Both the position numbers and the translations under genes were made by a program. From assembly GCA_963836015.1 (NCBI GenBank), contig CAWIIF010000015.1:186001-250000 (forward strand): 64,000 nt of DNA, given 5' to 3'. Position 1 is the stretch's first letter. The number at the start of each line of letters is the position of its first letter. Shown here in pieces: positions 1 through 7,982 of this stretch. The notes below the pieces were generated by a model that saw nothing but the letters and a program-made list of their open reading frames with translations, was not told where the DNA came from and did not search any database. The DNA comes from CAWCDJ01 sp963836015 (GTDB lineage: Bacteria; Acidobacteriota; Terriglobia; Bryobacterales; Bryobacteraceae).

Positions 1-351
1 TTGCATGACGCCGAGATAGTACAGAATCGCGAAGAACGACGCGATGAAGATGACGATCGGCAGCACCTGGAAGGCGAAGACCACGCCGAAGGGACCGTTG
101 CTGCGGCCCAACTGTTCGCCGAAGACGAACGCGCTGCCCGCCTCGGTGTAAGACAGCATGGCGTTCACGCCAGAGGCGACGGCCTGGAACAGCTTGCCGA
201 AATCAGTCCGGAGCACCAGGAGGGCGAAGGCGAACTGCAGTCCGAGGCCCCACGCGATAATCCGCAGCTTGATCGCGCGTTTGTGGCTGGAGAAGAGCCA
301 GGCTGCTCCCAAAATGACAACGAGCCCCAGCAGCCCGGTGAACCGGCCCAT
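1..351 (-). CDS. CNT-family nucleoside transporter, N-terminal part (cut by window edge)
   Basis: This is the first 117 residues of an inner-membrane protein that runs off the left edge. It begins MGRFTGLLGLVVILGAAWLF and shows three hydrophobic segments separated by short basic loops (SSHKRAIK). It also has the EAGSAFVFGEQLG stretch typical of concentrative nucleoside transporters of the NupC family, which import nucleosides with H+ or Na+. Its ATG shares one base with the TAA of the phosphorylase gene upstream (TAATG), so the two are translationally coupled. The partner gene supports nucleosides as substrate. The family is fairly sure; the exact substrate range is inferred. Confidence 0.8.
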   Translation of the reverse strand, partial: MGRFTGLLGLVVILGAAWLFSSHKRAIKLRIIAWGLGLQFAFALLVLRTDFGKLFQAVASGVNAMLSYTEAGSAFVFGEQLGRSNGPFGVVFAFQVLPIVIFIASFFAILYYLGVMQ

Positions 352-1658
352 TAAACTCCTACCACCTCCAGAATCAGGTTGCGCTCGTCGGGCTTCTGCG
401 AGGAGATGCGGAAGGCGTCTTCCACCATGTCGGCGGCTTCGTCCACGCGGTCTTCCTTGGTGTAGTACACACGGCACAGCACCGAGCCGGCATCCACTTT
501 CTCGCCGGATTTCACTTCGAGAATGATGCCGACCGCGGGATCGATCGGATCGTCCTTCTTGTCGCGGCCCGCGCCGATCATGTTGGAGGCGATTCCGATA
601 TCGCCGGCGTCGATCGAGGTGACGTACCCGGAACGGGGGGAGGTGATTTCGCGCATGCCGGTGGCGTTGGGCAGCAGCTCGAACTTGTCGAGCGCCTGCG
701 CGTTTCCGCCCTGCGCCGCCACCACCTGTTTGAACTTCTTGTAGGCCGAGCCATCCACCAGGTGACGTTCCGCCGTGCGGCGAGCCTCTTCCAGGGAATC
801 GGCCTTCTTGCCCAGGTGAATCATGTGGGCGGCGAGCTCCAGCGAGAGCTTCGTGAGATCGTCGGGGCCGGCGTTCTGCAGCGTCTGCGAAGCCTCCATG
901 ATCTCGAGGGCGTTGCCGATGGCGTAGCCGAGCGGCTGGTTCATGTCGGTGATCAGCGCGCGGACTTTCTTATCCATGCGGCGGCCGATGGCCACCATGG
1001 TTTGTGCGAGGCGGCGCGCATCCACCTGCTTCTTCATGAACGCGCCGTTGCCGACTTTGACGTCGAGCACCAGCGCATCGACGCCCTCGGCCAGCTTCTT
1101 CGACATGATGGAAGACGAGATCAGCGGAATCGATTCCACCGTGCCGGTGACGTCGCGCAGGGAGTACAGCTTGCGGTCAGCCGGGGCGAGCCGGTCGCTC
1201 TGGCCGATGAAGCAAAGGCCGAGCTCGCCGAGCTGCGCCTTGAACTCATCCTGGCTCAGGTCGGTGCGGAACCCGGGGATGGACTCGAGTTTATCGAGCG
1301 TCCCTCCGGTGTGGCCGAGCGAGCGGCCGGACATCATCGGGACCACCACGCCCGCGGCGGCCGCCAGCGGCGCCACGATGAAGCTGGTCTTGTCGCCGAC
1401 GCCGCCCGTCGAGTGTTTGTCCACTTTGACGCCGGGGATCGCGGAGAGATCGACGGTATCGCCCGAACGCAGCATGAACTCGGTGAGGCGGCCGACCTCG
1501 CGGTCGGTCATGCCGGAAAAGTAAGTGGCCATCAGAAAGGCCGACATCTGGTAGTCCGGGATTTCGCCGCTCGTGTATCCCTCAACCAGAAACTCGATCT
1601 CTTCTGGAGCGAGCTCTTCGCCGTCGCGTTTCCGCTGGATCAAGTCAACTGTGCGCAT
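351..1658 (-). CDS. pdp: Pyrimidine-nucleoside (thymidine) phosphorylase
   Basis: A 435-residue cytosolic glycosyltransferase that splits thymidine, uridine or deoxyuridine with phosphate into base and (deoxy)ribose 1-phosphate. The start MRTVDLIQRKRDGEELAPEE and the KxSTGGVGD (KHSTGGVGDKTSF) and MSGRSLGHTGGTLDKLES motifs are classic for the DeoA/Pdp family, and the length is normal. An upstream ATG ten codons earlier was rejected because the family begins at MRTVD. It lies directly before the nucleoside transporter gene with a one-base overlap, making a two-gene salvage operon. Its product feeds deoxyribose phosphate to DeoC, whose gene lies at 60583-61473. Thymidine-only and broad pyrimidine activity cannot be told apart here. 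Confidence 0.93.
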   Translation of the reverse strand: MRTVDLIQRKRDGEELAPEEIEFLVEGYTSGEIPDYQMSAFLMATYFSGMTDREVGRLTEFMLRSGDTVDLSAIPGVKVDKHSTGGVGDKTSFIVAPLAAAAGVVVPMMSGRSLGHTGGTLDKLESIPGFRTDLSQDEFKAQLGELGLCFIGQSDRLAPADRKLYSLRDVTGTVESIPLISSSIMSKKLAEGVDALVLDVKVGNGAFMKKQVDARRLAQTMVAIGRRMDKKVRALITDMNQPLGYAIGNALEIMEASQTLQNAGPDDLTKLSLELAAHMIHLGKKADSLEEARRTAERHLVDGSAYKKFKQVVAAQGGNAQALDKFELLPNATGMREITSPRSGYVTSIDAGDIGIASNMIGAGRDKKDDPIDPAVGIILEVKSGEKVDAGSVLCRVYYTKEDRVDEAADMVEDAFRISSQKPDERNLILEVVGV

Positions 1659-1670
1659 TATAAGAAATTT

Positions 1671-1700
1671 AGCGTAGCACCCCAACAAGTTGAAAGTAAA
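1671..1700 (-). promoter_or_regulatory. Possible promoter of the nucleoside phosphorylase operon
   Basis: On the minus strand TTTACT (1695-1700) and TACGCT (1671-1676) are 18 bases apart and end 12 bases before the pdp start. The match to the housekeeping consensus is modest. A TATAAT hexamer overlaps the pdp start codon itself and cannot serve this start. Confidence 0.3.
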
Positions 1701-1753
1701 GGGGATCTTTTAGGCACGTTGCGATTCGCGCGTGACCTTACGGGTGTTGCTGT

Positions 1754-1759
1754 TAGGAT
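1754..1759 (+). promoter_or_regulatory. -10 hexamer for a probably leaderless mrp mRNA
   Basis: TAGGAT, preceded by TGT, ends 7 bases before the mrp ATG. GTGACC at 1732-1737 sits 16 bases upstream as a -35 candidate. There is no Shine-Dalgarno sequence, so transcription would start at or next to the start codon. Confidence 0.5.
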
Positions 1760-1766
1760 ATAGGCC

Positions 1767-2591
1767 ATGACCCCCAACCAACCGGGCCAGATGCCCAAGC
1801 TGCCTATCGCCGGTGTGAAAAACCTGATCGCCGTCGGCTCCGGGAAGGGCGGCGTCGGTAAAACCACCGTGGCGGTGAACCTGGCCGTCGGGCTGGCCTC
1901 GCTCGGCTACCGGGCCGGGCTCATGGATGCCGACGTTTACGGCCCCAACGTTCCCCTGATGATGGGGATCAACCGCACGCCGATGGCATTCGGCGAGCGC
2001 ATCCAGCCGCTCGACCAGTTCGGCGTAAAGCTCATGTCGATGGGCTTCCTGAACCCGGGAGACAAGCCGCTGGTGTGGCGCGGGCCGATGCTCCACAGCG
2101 TGATCCAGCAGTTCCTGCGCGGAGTGGATTGGGGCGACCTCGATTACCTGGTGATCGATCTCCCGCCGGGCACGGGCGACGTGCAGCTTTCGCTGATCCA
2201 GACCGCGCCGATCACGGGGGCCATCGTGGTGACGACGCCTTCCGACGTCTCGCTCGAAGACGCCCGCAAGGCGATCCACATGTTCCACCAGGTGAGGGTG
2301 CCGATCCTGGGGATCGTGGAGAACATGAGCTTTCTCAACTGCCCGCACTGCAACGAGCGGATCGATGTGTTCAGCTACGGCGGCGGCAGGCGGACGGCAG
2401 AAGAGATGCAGGTGCACTTCCTGGCCGAATTGCCGCTCGACCCGAAGGTGCGGATCGGCGGCGATACGGGCAGCCCGATCGTGCTGCGCAAGGGTGAAGG
2501 CGAGCCTTTCCTGGAGCTGGCGCGCAAGACGGTGGAGCGCAGCGAGGAAGCGGCGCGCGAGGAAGGACCCAAGATCGAAATCGGGGAGTAG
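1767..2591 (+). CDS. mrp: Mrp/NBP35-type P-loop ATPase, iron-sulfur cluster carrier
   Basis: A 274-residue cytosolic P-loop ATPase of the ApbC/Mrp group, which carries Fe-S clusters to apoproteins. Visible are the deviant Walker A GSGKGGVGKTTV (about residues 29-40), the DADVYGPNVP switch, the DLPPGTGDVQLS motif and the cluster-binding CPHC pair near residue 192. Many bacterial Mrp proteins carry an N-terminal DUF59 (MIP18) domain. This one starts about 20 residues before the P-loop and lacks it. It lies two bases upstream of the permease gene. The family is certain; which proteins receive clusters is unknown. Confidence 0.92.
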   Translation: MTPNQPGQMPKLPIAGVKNLIAVGSGKGGVGKTTVAVNLAVGLASLGYRAGLMDADVYGPNVPLMMGINRTPMAFGERIQPLDQFGVKLMSMGFLNPGDKPLVWRGPMLHSVIQQFLRGVDWGDLDYLVIDLPPGTGDVQLSLIQTAPITGAIVVTTPSDVSLEDARKAIHMFHQVRVPILGIVENMSFLNCPHCNERIDVFSYGGGRRTAEEMQVHFLAELPLDPKVRIGGDTGSPIVLRKGEGEPFLELARKTVERSEEAAREEGPKIEIGE

Positions 2592-2593
2592 GG

Positions 2594-5068
2594 ATGTACC
2601 TGTTCCGGCAGCTCCGGCGGAACCGTTTGTTCAGCGCCGTGGTGATTCTGATGCTGGCCCTGGGCATCGGCGCCGACACCCTGGTCTTCAGTCTGGTCAA
2701 CGAGCTGATCCTCAAGCCGCTGCCGGTCCGCAATCCCGGGAACCTCTTCCTGGCGGAGACGCTGAGCGAGCACCAGGTCCGGCCCGACACCAACTTTTCA
2801 TACCCGGTGTTCGAGGGGCTGTTCTCGAAGAGCCCCCTGGTTTCGGCGGCGGTGGCTGAGCAGGAGTGGTCCGAGGACGAGCTGATGCCGCTTACGTCGG
2901 GCGGGTCCGTGCGGCTGGCGATCGTCCAGATGGTATCGCCGAATTATTTCACCGAGCTGGGCATACGGCCGGTTGTGGGGAGTCTGCCGCAGAGGGCCGA
3001 TGCGGCCGTCCTCAGCTTCCAGTTCTGGCAGTCGGAATTTGCGGGCAGCCGCGACGTGATCGGCCGCACCATCCGGCTGAAAGGAGCGCCGTTCACGGTA
3101 GCCGGCATTCTGCCGCGCGAGTTCCACAGCTCCGATCTCGACCGCGCTCCGGATGTACGAGTGCCGGTAGCCGCCAGCGTAAGTTTGAACGGGTTCGACA
3201 TTCACGATCCGCGTAACCGGCGGCACGGCGGCTTTCGGATTCTGCTGCGGCTCGCGGCCGGTGTAACGCCGGGACACCTGGCCTCCGCGCTTCTCCCGCC
3301 CTTGCTCAGCGCCCGTGCACGGGAGACCCGCGAGGAAAATCAGTACAGTACGAATCCGGTGCCGGCCGCGCAACTCGAGAAGGAGATCCAGAGCGACGAC
3401 GCGCGGCTGCGGTTCGAATTCGCCGGCCGCGGTGTTTCGCAGTTGCGCGATCAATTCTCGCGCGCCTTGTGGCTGCTGCTCGGCGGCGTGGCCTTGCTGT
3501 TGCTGGTGGTCTGCGCCAACGTGGCCGGGCTGTTGCTGGCCCGCTCCGCCGGACGGCGGCGCGAACTGGCGATCCGTTCGGCGCTGGGCGCCGGAAGGTG
3601 GAGGCTGGTGCGCCAGCTGTTGTCCGAAAACCTGCTGCTGGCGGTTCCGGGCGCGGCCCTCGGCGCGGCGCTCGCCTGGATCGGAGCGCCGCAATTGATC
3701 CGCCTGCTGCCGGCGCCGCGCGACTACGGGCAGTTCGGCAGCCCGCAGATCCTGACCATCGAGCCGGATGCGCGCGTGCTCCTGTTCCTGGCGGCGGCCA
3801 CCGGGTTCTGCGTGCTGGCGTTCGGCCTGGTGCCCGCGTGGCGCGTGTCGCTTTCCTCCGAATGGAGGGCCGGGCGAGGCTACAGCCGGGCGACGGCCGG
3901 TCTCATCCCAGTGGCGCTGCAGGCAGCTTTTTCGGTGGTGCTGCTGGCGGCTGCGGCGCTGATGCTGCGCACCTTTCACAATCTCAACCGCATCGACCCG
4001 GGGTTCGACCGCGAACATGTGGTGTCGTTCACCTTCGACCCGGCGGACGTGGGCTACACGCCGGCCCGCGCCGGCGCTTTTTACGTTGCCCTCCGCGACC
4101 GCGCTGCCGCACTGCCCGGCGTCCGCTCGGCGGCCTACGCCTCGCGAGGGCTCATGCGCGCGGTGGGGGTGAAGACTACGCTGGCCCCACAGGGAGTGAC
4201 GCTTCCGGAAAAGACCTTCCTGAACACCAGCCTCAACGAGGTGGATCCGCGATATTTCGAGACCATGGGAATCCCGCTGCTGGCCGGCCGGAATCTCACG
4301 AGAGACGATGTGCGCAGGCCCGTTCCCATCGTCGTGAACCGGGCTTTTGCCGATTTCTTCTTCCGCGGCGAGAATCCCGTCGGCCGGATGATGGTGCAGG
4401 GCAGGAACGGAACGCTGCCCCCGACTCACGTGATCGTGGGCCTGGTGGGGACGGCGAAATATCGCTCCATGCGCGAGCCCGACCCGCCGACGTTCTACAC
4501 GGCTCTCGATCTCTTTCAGGGCGGCGGATTTCTGCCCCTGCTGAACGTCCGCACCTGGGGTCCGCCGGAGACGATTGTCAGCGCCGTCCGGAAGACTGCC
4601 CAGGAACTTGCTCCGGCCGTGCCGCTTCTGGAAGCCTTGACCCTCGAGCAGGAGGTTCAAACGTCGCTGTGGCAGGAGCGCCTGCTGGCGCTGCTCTCGG
4701 GATTTTTCGGCATCACCTCCGTGCTACTGGCGGCGATCGGGCTTTACGGATCGCTGGCGCATTCCGTGGCGCAAAGGACGCGCGAGCTCGGCATACGGGT
4801 GGCCGTCGGCGCGAGGTTCCGGCACATCGTGCAGACCATTTGCGGCCAACTGGCAGCGGCCTTGGCCTGCGGGCTGGCCGCCGGACTGATCGGGGCGTGG
4901 TTCCTGCTGCGCGCCACGACGCACCTGCTGTTCGGAGTGCAGGCGCGCGATCCGCTTTCGGTGGCGGCGGCCATCGGAGTGATCCTGTTGTGCGCGCTGC
5001 TGGGCGCGGCCCCGCCGGCACGCCGCGCAGCTCGAATCGACCCGGCTTCCGCGCTGCGGGAAGAGTGA
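2594..5068 (+). CDS. Orphan FtsX/MacB-like permease (acidobacterial duplicated permease type)
   Basis: An 824-residue membrane protein with two copies of the MacB periplasmic-core/FtsX permease module. The first membrane segment follows MYLFRQLRRNRLFS. The first FtsX block includes ANVAGLLLARSAGRRRELAI and RSALGAGRWRLVRQ. A second core domain (about residues 450-680) is followed by the last FtsX block (GLYGSLAHSVAQRTRELG, RVAVGARFRHIV). This duplicated architecture without a neighbouring ABC ATPase is the ADOP family (TIGR03434), highly expanded in Solibacter. Its substrate and energy source are unknown. The N-terminus is short: the family often has more residues before the first QLRRNP-like motif. 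The start lies two bases after mrp. Confidence 0.9.
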   Translation: MYLFRQLRRNRLFSAVVILMLALGIGADTLVFSLVNELILKPLPVRNPGNLFLAETLSEHQVRPDTNFSYPVFEGLFSKSPLVSAAVAEQEWSEDELMPLTSGGSVRLAIVQMVSPNYFTELGIRPVVGSLPQRADAAVLSFQFWQSEFAGSRDVIGRTIRLKGAPFTVAGILPREFHSSDLDRAPDVRVPVAASVSLNGFDIHDPRNRRHGGFRILLRLAAGVTPGHLASALLPPLLSARARETREENQYSTNPVPAAQLEKEIQSDDARLRFEFAGRGVSQLRDQFSRALWLLLGGVALLLLVVCANVAGLLLARSAGRRRELAIRSALGAGRWRLVRQLLSENLLLAVPGAALGAALAWIGAPQLIRLLPAPRDYGQFGSPQILTIEPDARVLLFLAAATGFCVLAFGLVPAWRVSLSSEWRAGRGYSRATAGLIPVALQAAFSVVLLAAAALMLRTFHNLNRIDPGFDREHVVSFTFDPADVGYTPARAGAFYVALRDRAAALPGVRSAAYASRGLMRAVGVKTTLAPQGVTLPEKTFLNTSLNEVDPRYFETMGIPLLAGRNLTRDDVRRPVPIVVNRAFADFFFRGENPVGRMMVQGRNGTLPPTHVIVGLVGTAKYRSMREPDPPTFYTALDLFQGGGFLPLLNVRTWGPPETIVSAVRKTAQELAPAVPLLEALTLEQEVQTSLWQERLLALLSGFFGITSVLLAAIGLYGSLAHSVAQRTRELGIRVAVGARFRHIVQTICGQLAAALACGLAAGLIGAWFLLRATTHLLFGVQARDPLSVAAAIGVILLCALLGAAPPARRAARIDPASALREE

Positions 5069-5078
5069 AGCGCCCTGT

Positions 5079-5084
5079 TAGAAT
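5079..5084 (+). promoter_or_regulatory. Extended -10 for a probably leaderless xseB mRNA
   Basis: TAGAAT with an upstream TGT (TGTTAGAAT) ends six bases before the xseB ATG, and no Shine-Dalgarno sequence is present. No clear -35 is seen; an extended -10 may compensate. Confidence 0.5.
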
Positions 5085-5090
5085 GAGGCG

Positions 5091-5342
5091 ATGGCGGACA
5101 ACCCGGCCGAAGCCAAGCCTCTCGAGACTTTCGAATCCTGCCTCGACGAACTGGAAAAGGTCGTAAAGGAACTGGAGGCGGGCGACCTTTCCCTGGAGCG
5201 GTCCCTGGAGCTTTTCGAGCGCGGCATGCATCTCAGCGAGACGTGCCGCAAGCAGCTTGAAGAGGCCGAAACCCGCGTCGAGATGCTGATCCGCAAAGAG
5301 GGCAAGCTCACCGCCGAACCCTTCCGCCCGGAAAAATCCTGA
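5091..5342 (+). CDS. xseB: Exodeoxyribonuclease VII small subunit
   Basis: An 83-residue cytosolic protein, normal length for XseB, which binds the large subunit XseA to form exonuclease VII, a degrader of single-stranded DNA. The helical hairpin signature FESCLDELEKVVKELEAGDL, followed by SLERSLELFERGMHLSETC, is diagnostic. The ispA start follows four bases after its stop, a pairing seen in many bacteria. The large-subunit gene is not in the window. It probably opens the run xseB-ispA-tlyA-nadK. Confidence 0.93.
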   Translation: MADNPAEAKPLETFESCLDELEKVVKELEAGDLSLERSLELFERGMHLSETCRKQLEEAETRVEMLIRKEGKLTAEPFRPEKS

Positions 5343-5346
5343 CTGC

Positions 5347-6228
5347 ATGAACCTGCGCGACTATCTCGCCCGGCAACAACGACTGGTGGATTCGGAACTC
5401 GACCGCCTGGTCCCCCCGGAGACGGAGCCGCCGGAGACGATTCATCGGGCCATGCGCTACAGCCTGTTCGCGGGCGGCAAGCGCATCCGGCCGATCCTCT
5501 GCATGGAGGCTGCGAATGCCGTTTCCGATGCGCCCGACGGCGTGGCGGCGTGCGCCTGCTCGCTCGAGCTGATCCACACCTATTCGCTGATTCACGACGA
5601 TCTGCCGGCGCTCGACAACGACGATTACCGCCGCGGGAAGCTAACCAACCACAAGGTTTTCGGCGATGCCATGGCGATTCTGGCGGGCGATGCGCTGCTC
5701 ACGCTGGCGTTCGAAGTGCTGGCGAAGCTGCCGGTCTCGGGCGATCGCCGGGCACGCCTGATCGCCGAGCTGGCGACGGCGTCGGGCACGGTCGGCGGCA
5801 TGATCGGCGGGCAGGTGGCGGATCTCGAAGGGGAAGGCAAGCCGCCCGAGGCGCCACTGCTGGAGACCATCCACCGGGCGAAGACCGGCGCGCTGCTCCG
5901 CGCCAGCCTGCGGCTGGGGGCGATCTACGCGGGTGCGGACGAGGCCCGTTACGAGGCCCTTTCCTGCTATGGCGAGCACGTCGGGCTGGCGTTTCAGATT
6001 GTGGACGACATACTGGACGTGGAAGAGTCGTCGGAGGCGCTCGGCAAGACGGCGGGCAAGGACGCGCAGCAGCAGAAGATCACATTTCCCGCGGTCTATG
6101 GACTGGAGACTTCGCGGCGCATGGCGGAGGAGGAGTGCGCGCAGGCGCACCAGGTATTGGAGGCATTCGGGGAGCGGGCTGCGCGGCTGCACGAGCTGGC
6201 GGATCTGATCGTCCAGCGGAAGTCATGA
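5347..6228 (+). CDS. ispA: Polyprenyl (farnesyl/geranylgeranyl) diphosphate synthase
   Basis: A 293-residue cytosolic trans-prenyltransferase that condenses isopentenyl diphosphate with allylic diphosphates. The first Asp-rich motif DDLPALDNDDYRRGKLTNHK and the second DDILDVEESSEALGKTAGKD bind magnesium and diphosphate. GGKRIRPILC near the N-terminus is the usual substrate-binding segment. The position next to xseB points to the IspA (C15, perhaps C20) branch, but chain length cannot be read from sequence alone. In many bacteria dxs follows ispA; here a repeat element occupies that position. Confidence 0.92.
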   Translation: MNLRDYLARQQRLVDSELDRLVPPETEPPETIHRAMRYSLFAGGKRIRPILCMEAANAVSDAPDGVAACACSLELIHTYSLIHDDLPALDNDDYRRGKLTNHKVFGDAMAILAGDALLTLAFEVLAKLPVSGDRRARLIAELATASGTVGGMIGGQVADLEGEGKPPEAPLLETIHRAKTGALLRASLRLGAIYAGADEARYEALSCYGEHVGLAFQIVDDILDVEESSEALGKTAGKDAQQQKITFPAVYGLETSRRMAEEECAQAHQVLEAFGERAARLHELADLIVQRKS

Positions 6229-6234
6229 GGATGC

Positions 6235-6406
6235 AGTGGGGCAGGCCTCCCGGCCTGCCCTTGAAGGAGCGGGCCTGGCTTTCGACCGTGCCCTCATGGC
6301 CCGGTGGGCGGCCAAAAATGATGAAAGCCGCAGATCTGGAGTTTGGACAGCGGCTCTGTGAGGTCGACCGCGTGCGGAATGGGCAGGCCGGGAGGCCTGC
6401 CCCACT
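6235..6406. repeat. 172-bp element bounded by perfect 26-bp inverted repeats (REPIN/MITE-like)
   Basis: Positions 6235-6260 and 6381-6406 are exact reverse complements (26 of 26 bases). Each arm is itself an imperfect hairpin (GGCAGGCC...GGCCTGCC). The 120 bases between have no gene-like reading frame. The element begins six bases after the ispA stop and its right arm ends one base before the tlyA ATG. Two inverted short palindromes separated by a spacer is the architecture of REPIN elements, mobilised in other bacteria by RAYT transposases; a MITE is the alternative. No second copy was found in the window, so its repeat status in the genome is inferred. Confidence 0.7.
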
Positions 6407-7132
6407 ATGACCAAGCTACGGCTGGACCGGCTGATGGTGGAGCGGGGGCTCGCCGAATCGCGGGAGAAGGCGCAGGCGTTGATCATGGCGGGCGAGGTGC
6501 TCGTGAGCGGGCAGAAGGTGGCCAAGCCGGGTCACGCCGTGGATAACGATGCGGTCATCGAGGTGATGGCGCGGCCTCCCTATGTCAGCCGCGGCGGACT
6601 GAAGCTTGCGGAGGCCCTTCGCCATTTCGCCATAGATCCCACCGGGAAAGTCTGCCTCGACATCGGCTCTTCGACCGGCGGATTTACGGACGCGCTGTTG
6701 CAGGCGGGCGCGGCCCGGGTCCACGCGGTGGATGTCGGGGCGGGGCAACTGGCGTGGAGCTTGCGGACCGATCCGCGAGTGGTGCTGCACGAAGGCATCA
6801 ACGCGCGCGGGCTGACATTCCAGGAGATCGGAGAGCCGGCCGATCTCATCACCTGCGACGTCAGCTTTATTTCGGTGACGCTCATACTTCCGGCCGCGGT
6901 GCCCCTGTTACGGCCCGGCGGGCAAATGGTTATACTGATCAAACCGCAGTTTGAAGCAGGTAAGGGCCAGGTCGGCAAGGGTGGGATCGTGCGCGACCCC
7001 GCGATCCACCAGGCCGTTTGCGACCGGGTGAGCCAGGCCGTGCGGCAGTTCGGATTCGAAACCGACATCATCGAGAGCCCGATTCTCGGCGCCGAAGGGA
7101 ACAAGGAGTTCCTTCTCTATGCCCATCATTAA
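6407..7132 (+). CDS. tlyA: TlyA-type rRNA 2'-O-methyltransferase
   Basis: A 241-residue protein with an N-terminal S4 RNA-binding domain (LDRLMVERGLAESREKAQAL, about residues 5-60) and an RrmJ/FtsJ-like methyltransferase domain. The SAM site is DIGSSTGGFTDALLQAGA, and VILIKPQFEAGK carries a catalytic-type lysine. TlyA proteins methylate 16S and/or 23S rRNA cytidines; older annotation calls them haemolysins. The start MTKLRLDRLMVERG fits the family, but no bases remain between the upstream repeat and the ATG. The only Shine-Dalgarno candidate (GGGAGG, 6390-6395) lies inside the repeat arm. The gene overlaps nadK by 14 bases. Confidence 0.9.
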   Translation: MTKLRLDRLMVERGLAESREKAQALIMAGEVLVSGQKVAKPGHAVDNDAVIEVMARPPYVSRGGLKLAEALRHFAIDPTGKVCLDIGSSTGGFTDALLQAGAARVHAVDVGAGQLAWSLRTDPRVVLHEGINARGLTFQEIGEPADLITCDVSFISVTLILPAAVPLLRPGGQMVILIKPQFEAGKGQVGKGGIVRDPAIHQAVCDRVSQAVRQFGFETDIIESPILGAEGNKEFLLYAHH

Positions 7133-7982
7133 GACCGTCGGGATCATCTCCAAGCCCAACTCGGACGCCGCCGGCGGCGTGGTGCCGGGCCTAATCGAGT
7201 GGCTGCATGGCCGCGGCATCAGCATCCGGCTGGACGAGGACACCGCGTTCTACGCGCAGGGTGTGGCCGGCATCCCGCGCGACGAAGTGCCGGAGGGCTG
7301 CGACCTGATCATCGTGCTGGGCGGCGACGGGACGCTGCTTTCCGCCGCGCGCGCCATCGGGCGGCGCGAGATTCCGCTGTTCCCGGTCAACCTCGGGGGC
7401 CTCGGCTTTCTCACCGCCATCACGATCGACGAGCTTTATCCGGAACTCGAGCGGGCCCTGTGCGGGGAGCACCGCATCGCCAAGCGCCGGCTGCTGACCG
7501 CCGAGGTGGTGCGCGGAGGCGAGACCATCTTCACTCTCGACGCGCTGAACGACGCGGTCCTCACCAAGGGTTCGATCGCCCGCATGATCGATCTCGAGAC
7601 GCATGTGGACGCGCAGTTCGTCTGCGCCTACAAGGCGGACGGGCTGATCATCTCGACGCCAACCGGGTCCACGGCCTACTCGCTGTCGGCGGGCGGCCCG
7701 ATCATTTTTCCCTCGGTTCCGGCCATTTGCATCACGCCGATCTGTCCGCACATGCTGACCAACCGCCCGGTGCTGGTGCCCGAGACCAGCGTCATCCGCA
7801 TCGTCTCCCACGGTCCGGACGAGAGCGTGTACCTGACCATCGACGGGCAGGTGGGCACGCCGATCCGGGAGCACGACACGGTGGTCTGCCGGAGCTCGCA
7901 CTATTCGCTGCTGCTGGTGCGCCCGCCGCGCATGATGTTCTTCGACGTGCTGCGGCAAAAGCTCAAATGGGGAGAGCGATGA
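7119..7982 (+). CDS. nadK: NAD kinase
   Basis: A 287-residue cytosolic enzyme phosphorylating NAD to NADP. The GGDGTLLSAAR motif (about residues 67-77) holds the catalytic Asp. LNDAVLTKG is the NAD-binding segment, and DGLIISTPTGSTAYSLSAGG is the second conserved block. Length and order are normal. The start overlaps tlyA by 14 bases and the stop overlaps the next start (ATGA), so tlyA-nadK-symporter are read as one unit. tlyA next to nadK is a common bacterial arrangement. Confidence 0.95.
   Translation: MPIIKTVGIISKPNSDAAGGVVPGLIEWLHGRGISIRLDEDTAFYAQGVAGIPRDEVPEGCDLIIVLGGDGTLLSAARAIGRREIPLFPVNLGGLGFLTAITIDELYPELERALCGEHRIAKRRLLTAEVVRGGETIFTLDALNDAVLTKGSIARMIDLETHVDAQFVCAYKADGLIISTPTGSTAYSLSAGGPIIFPSVPAICITPICPHMLTNRPVLVPETSVIRIVSHGPDESVYLTIDGQVGTPIREHDTVVCRSSHYSLLLVRPPRMMFFDVLRQKLKWGER

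Noticed and set aside
1653..1658. TATAAT overlapping the pdp start as promoter
   Set aside because: Transcription from it would begin inside the gene, and no suitable later start codon fits the family.
2798..4660. A 620-codon open frame antisense to the orphan permease gene
   Set aside because: It is the GC-rich shadow of a well-conserved gene and encodes Arg/Gln/Gly-rich sequence without domains. The same holds for the antisense frames at 10909-12624, 39835-41655 and 38219-39760.
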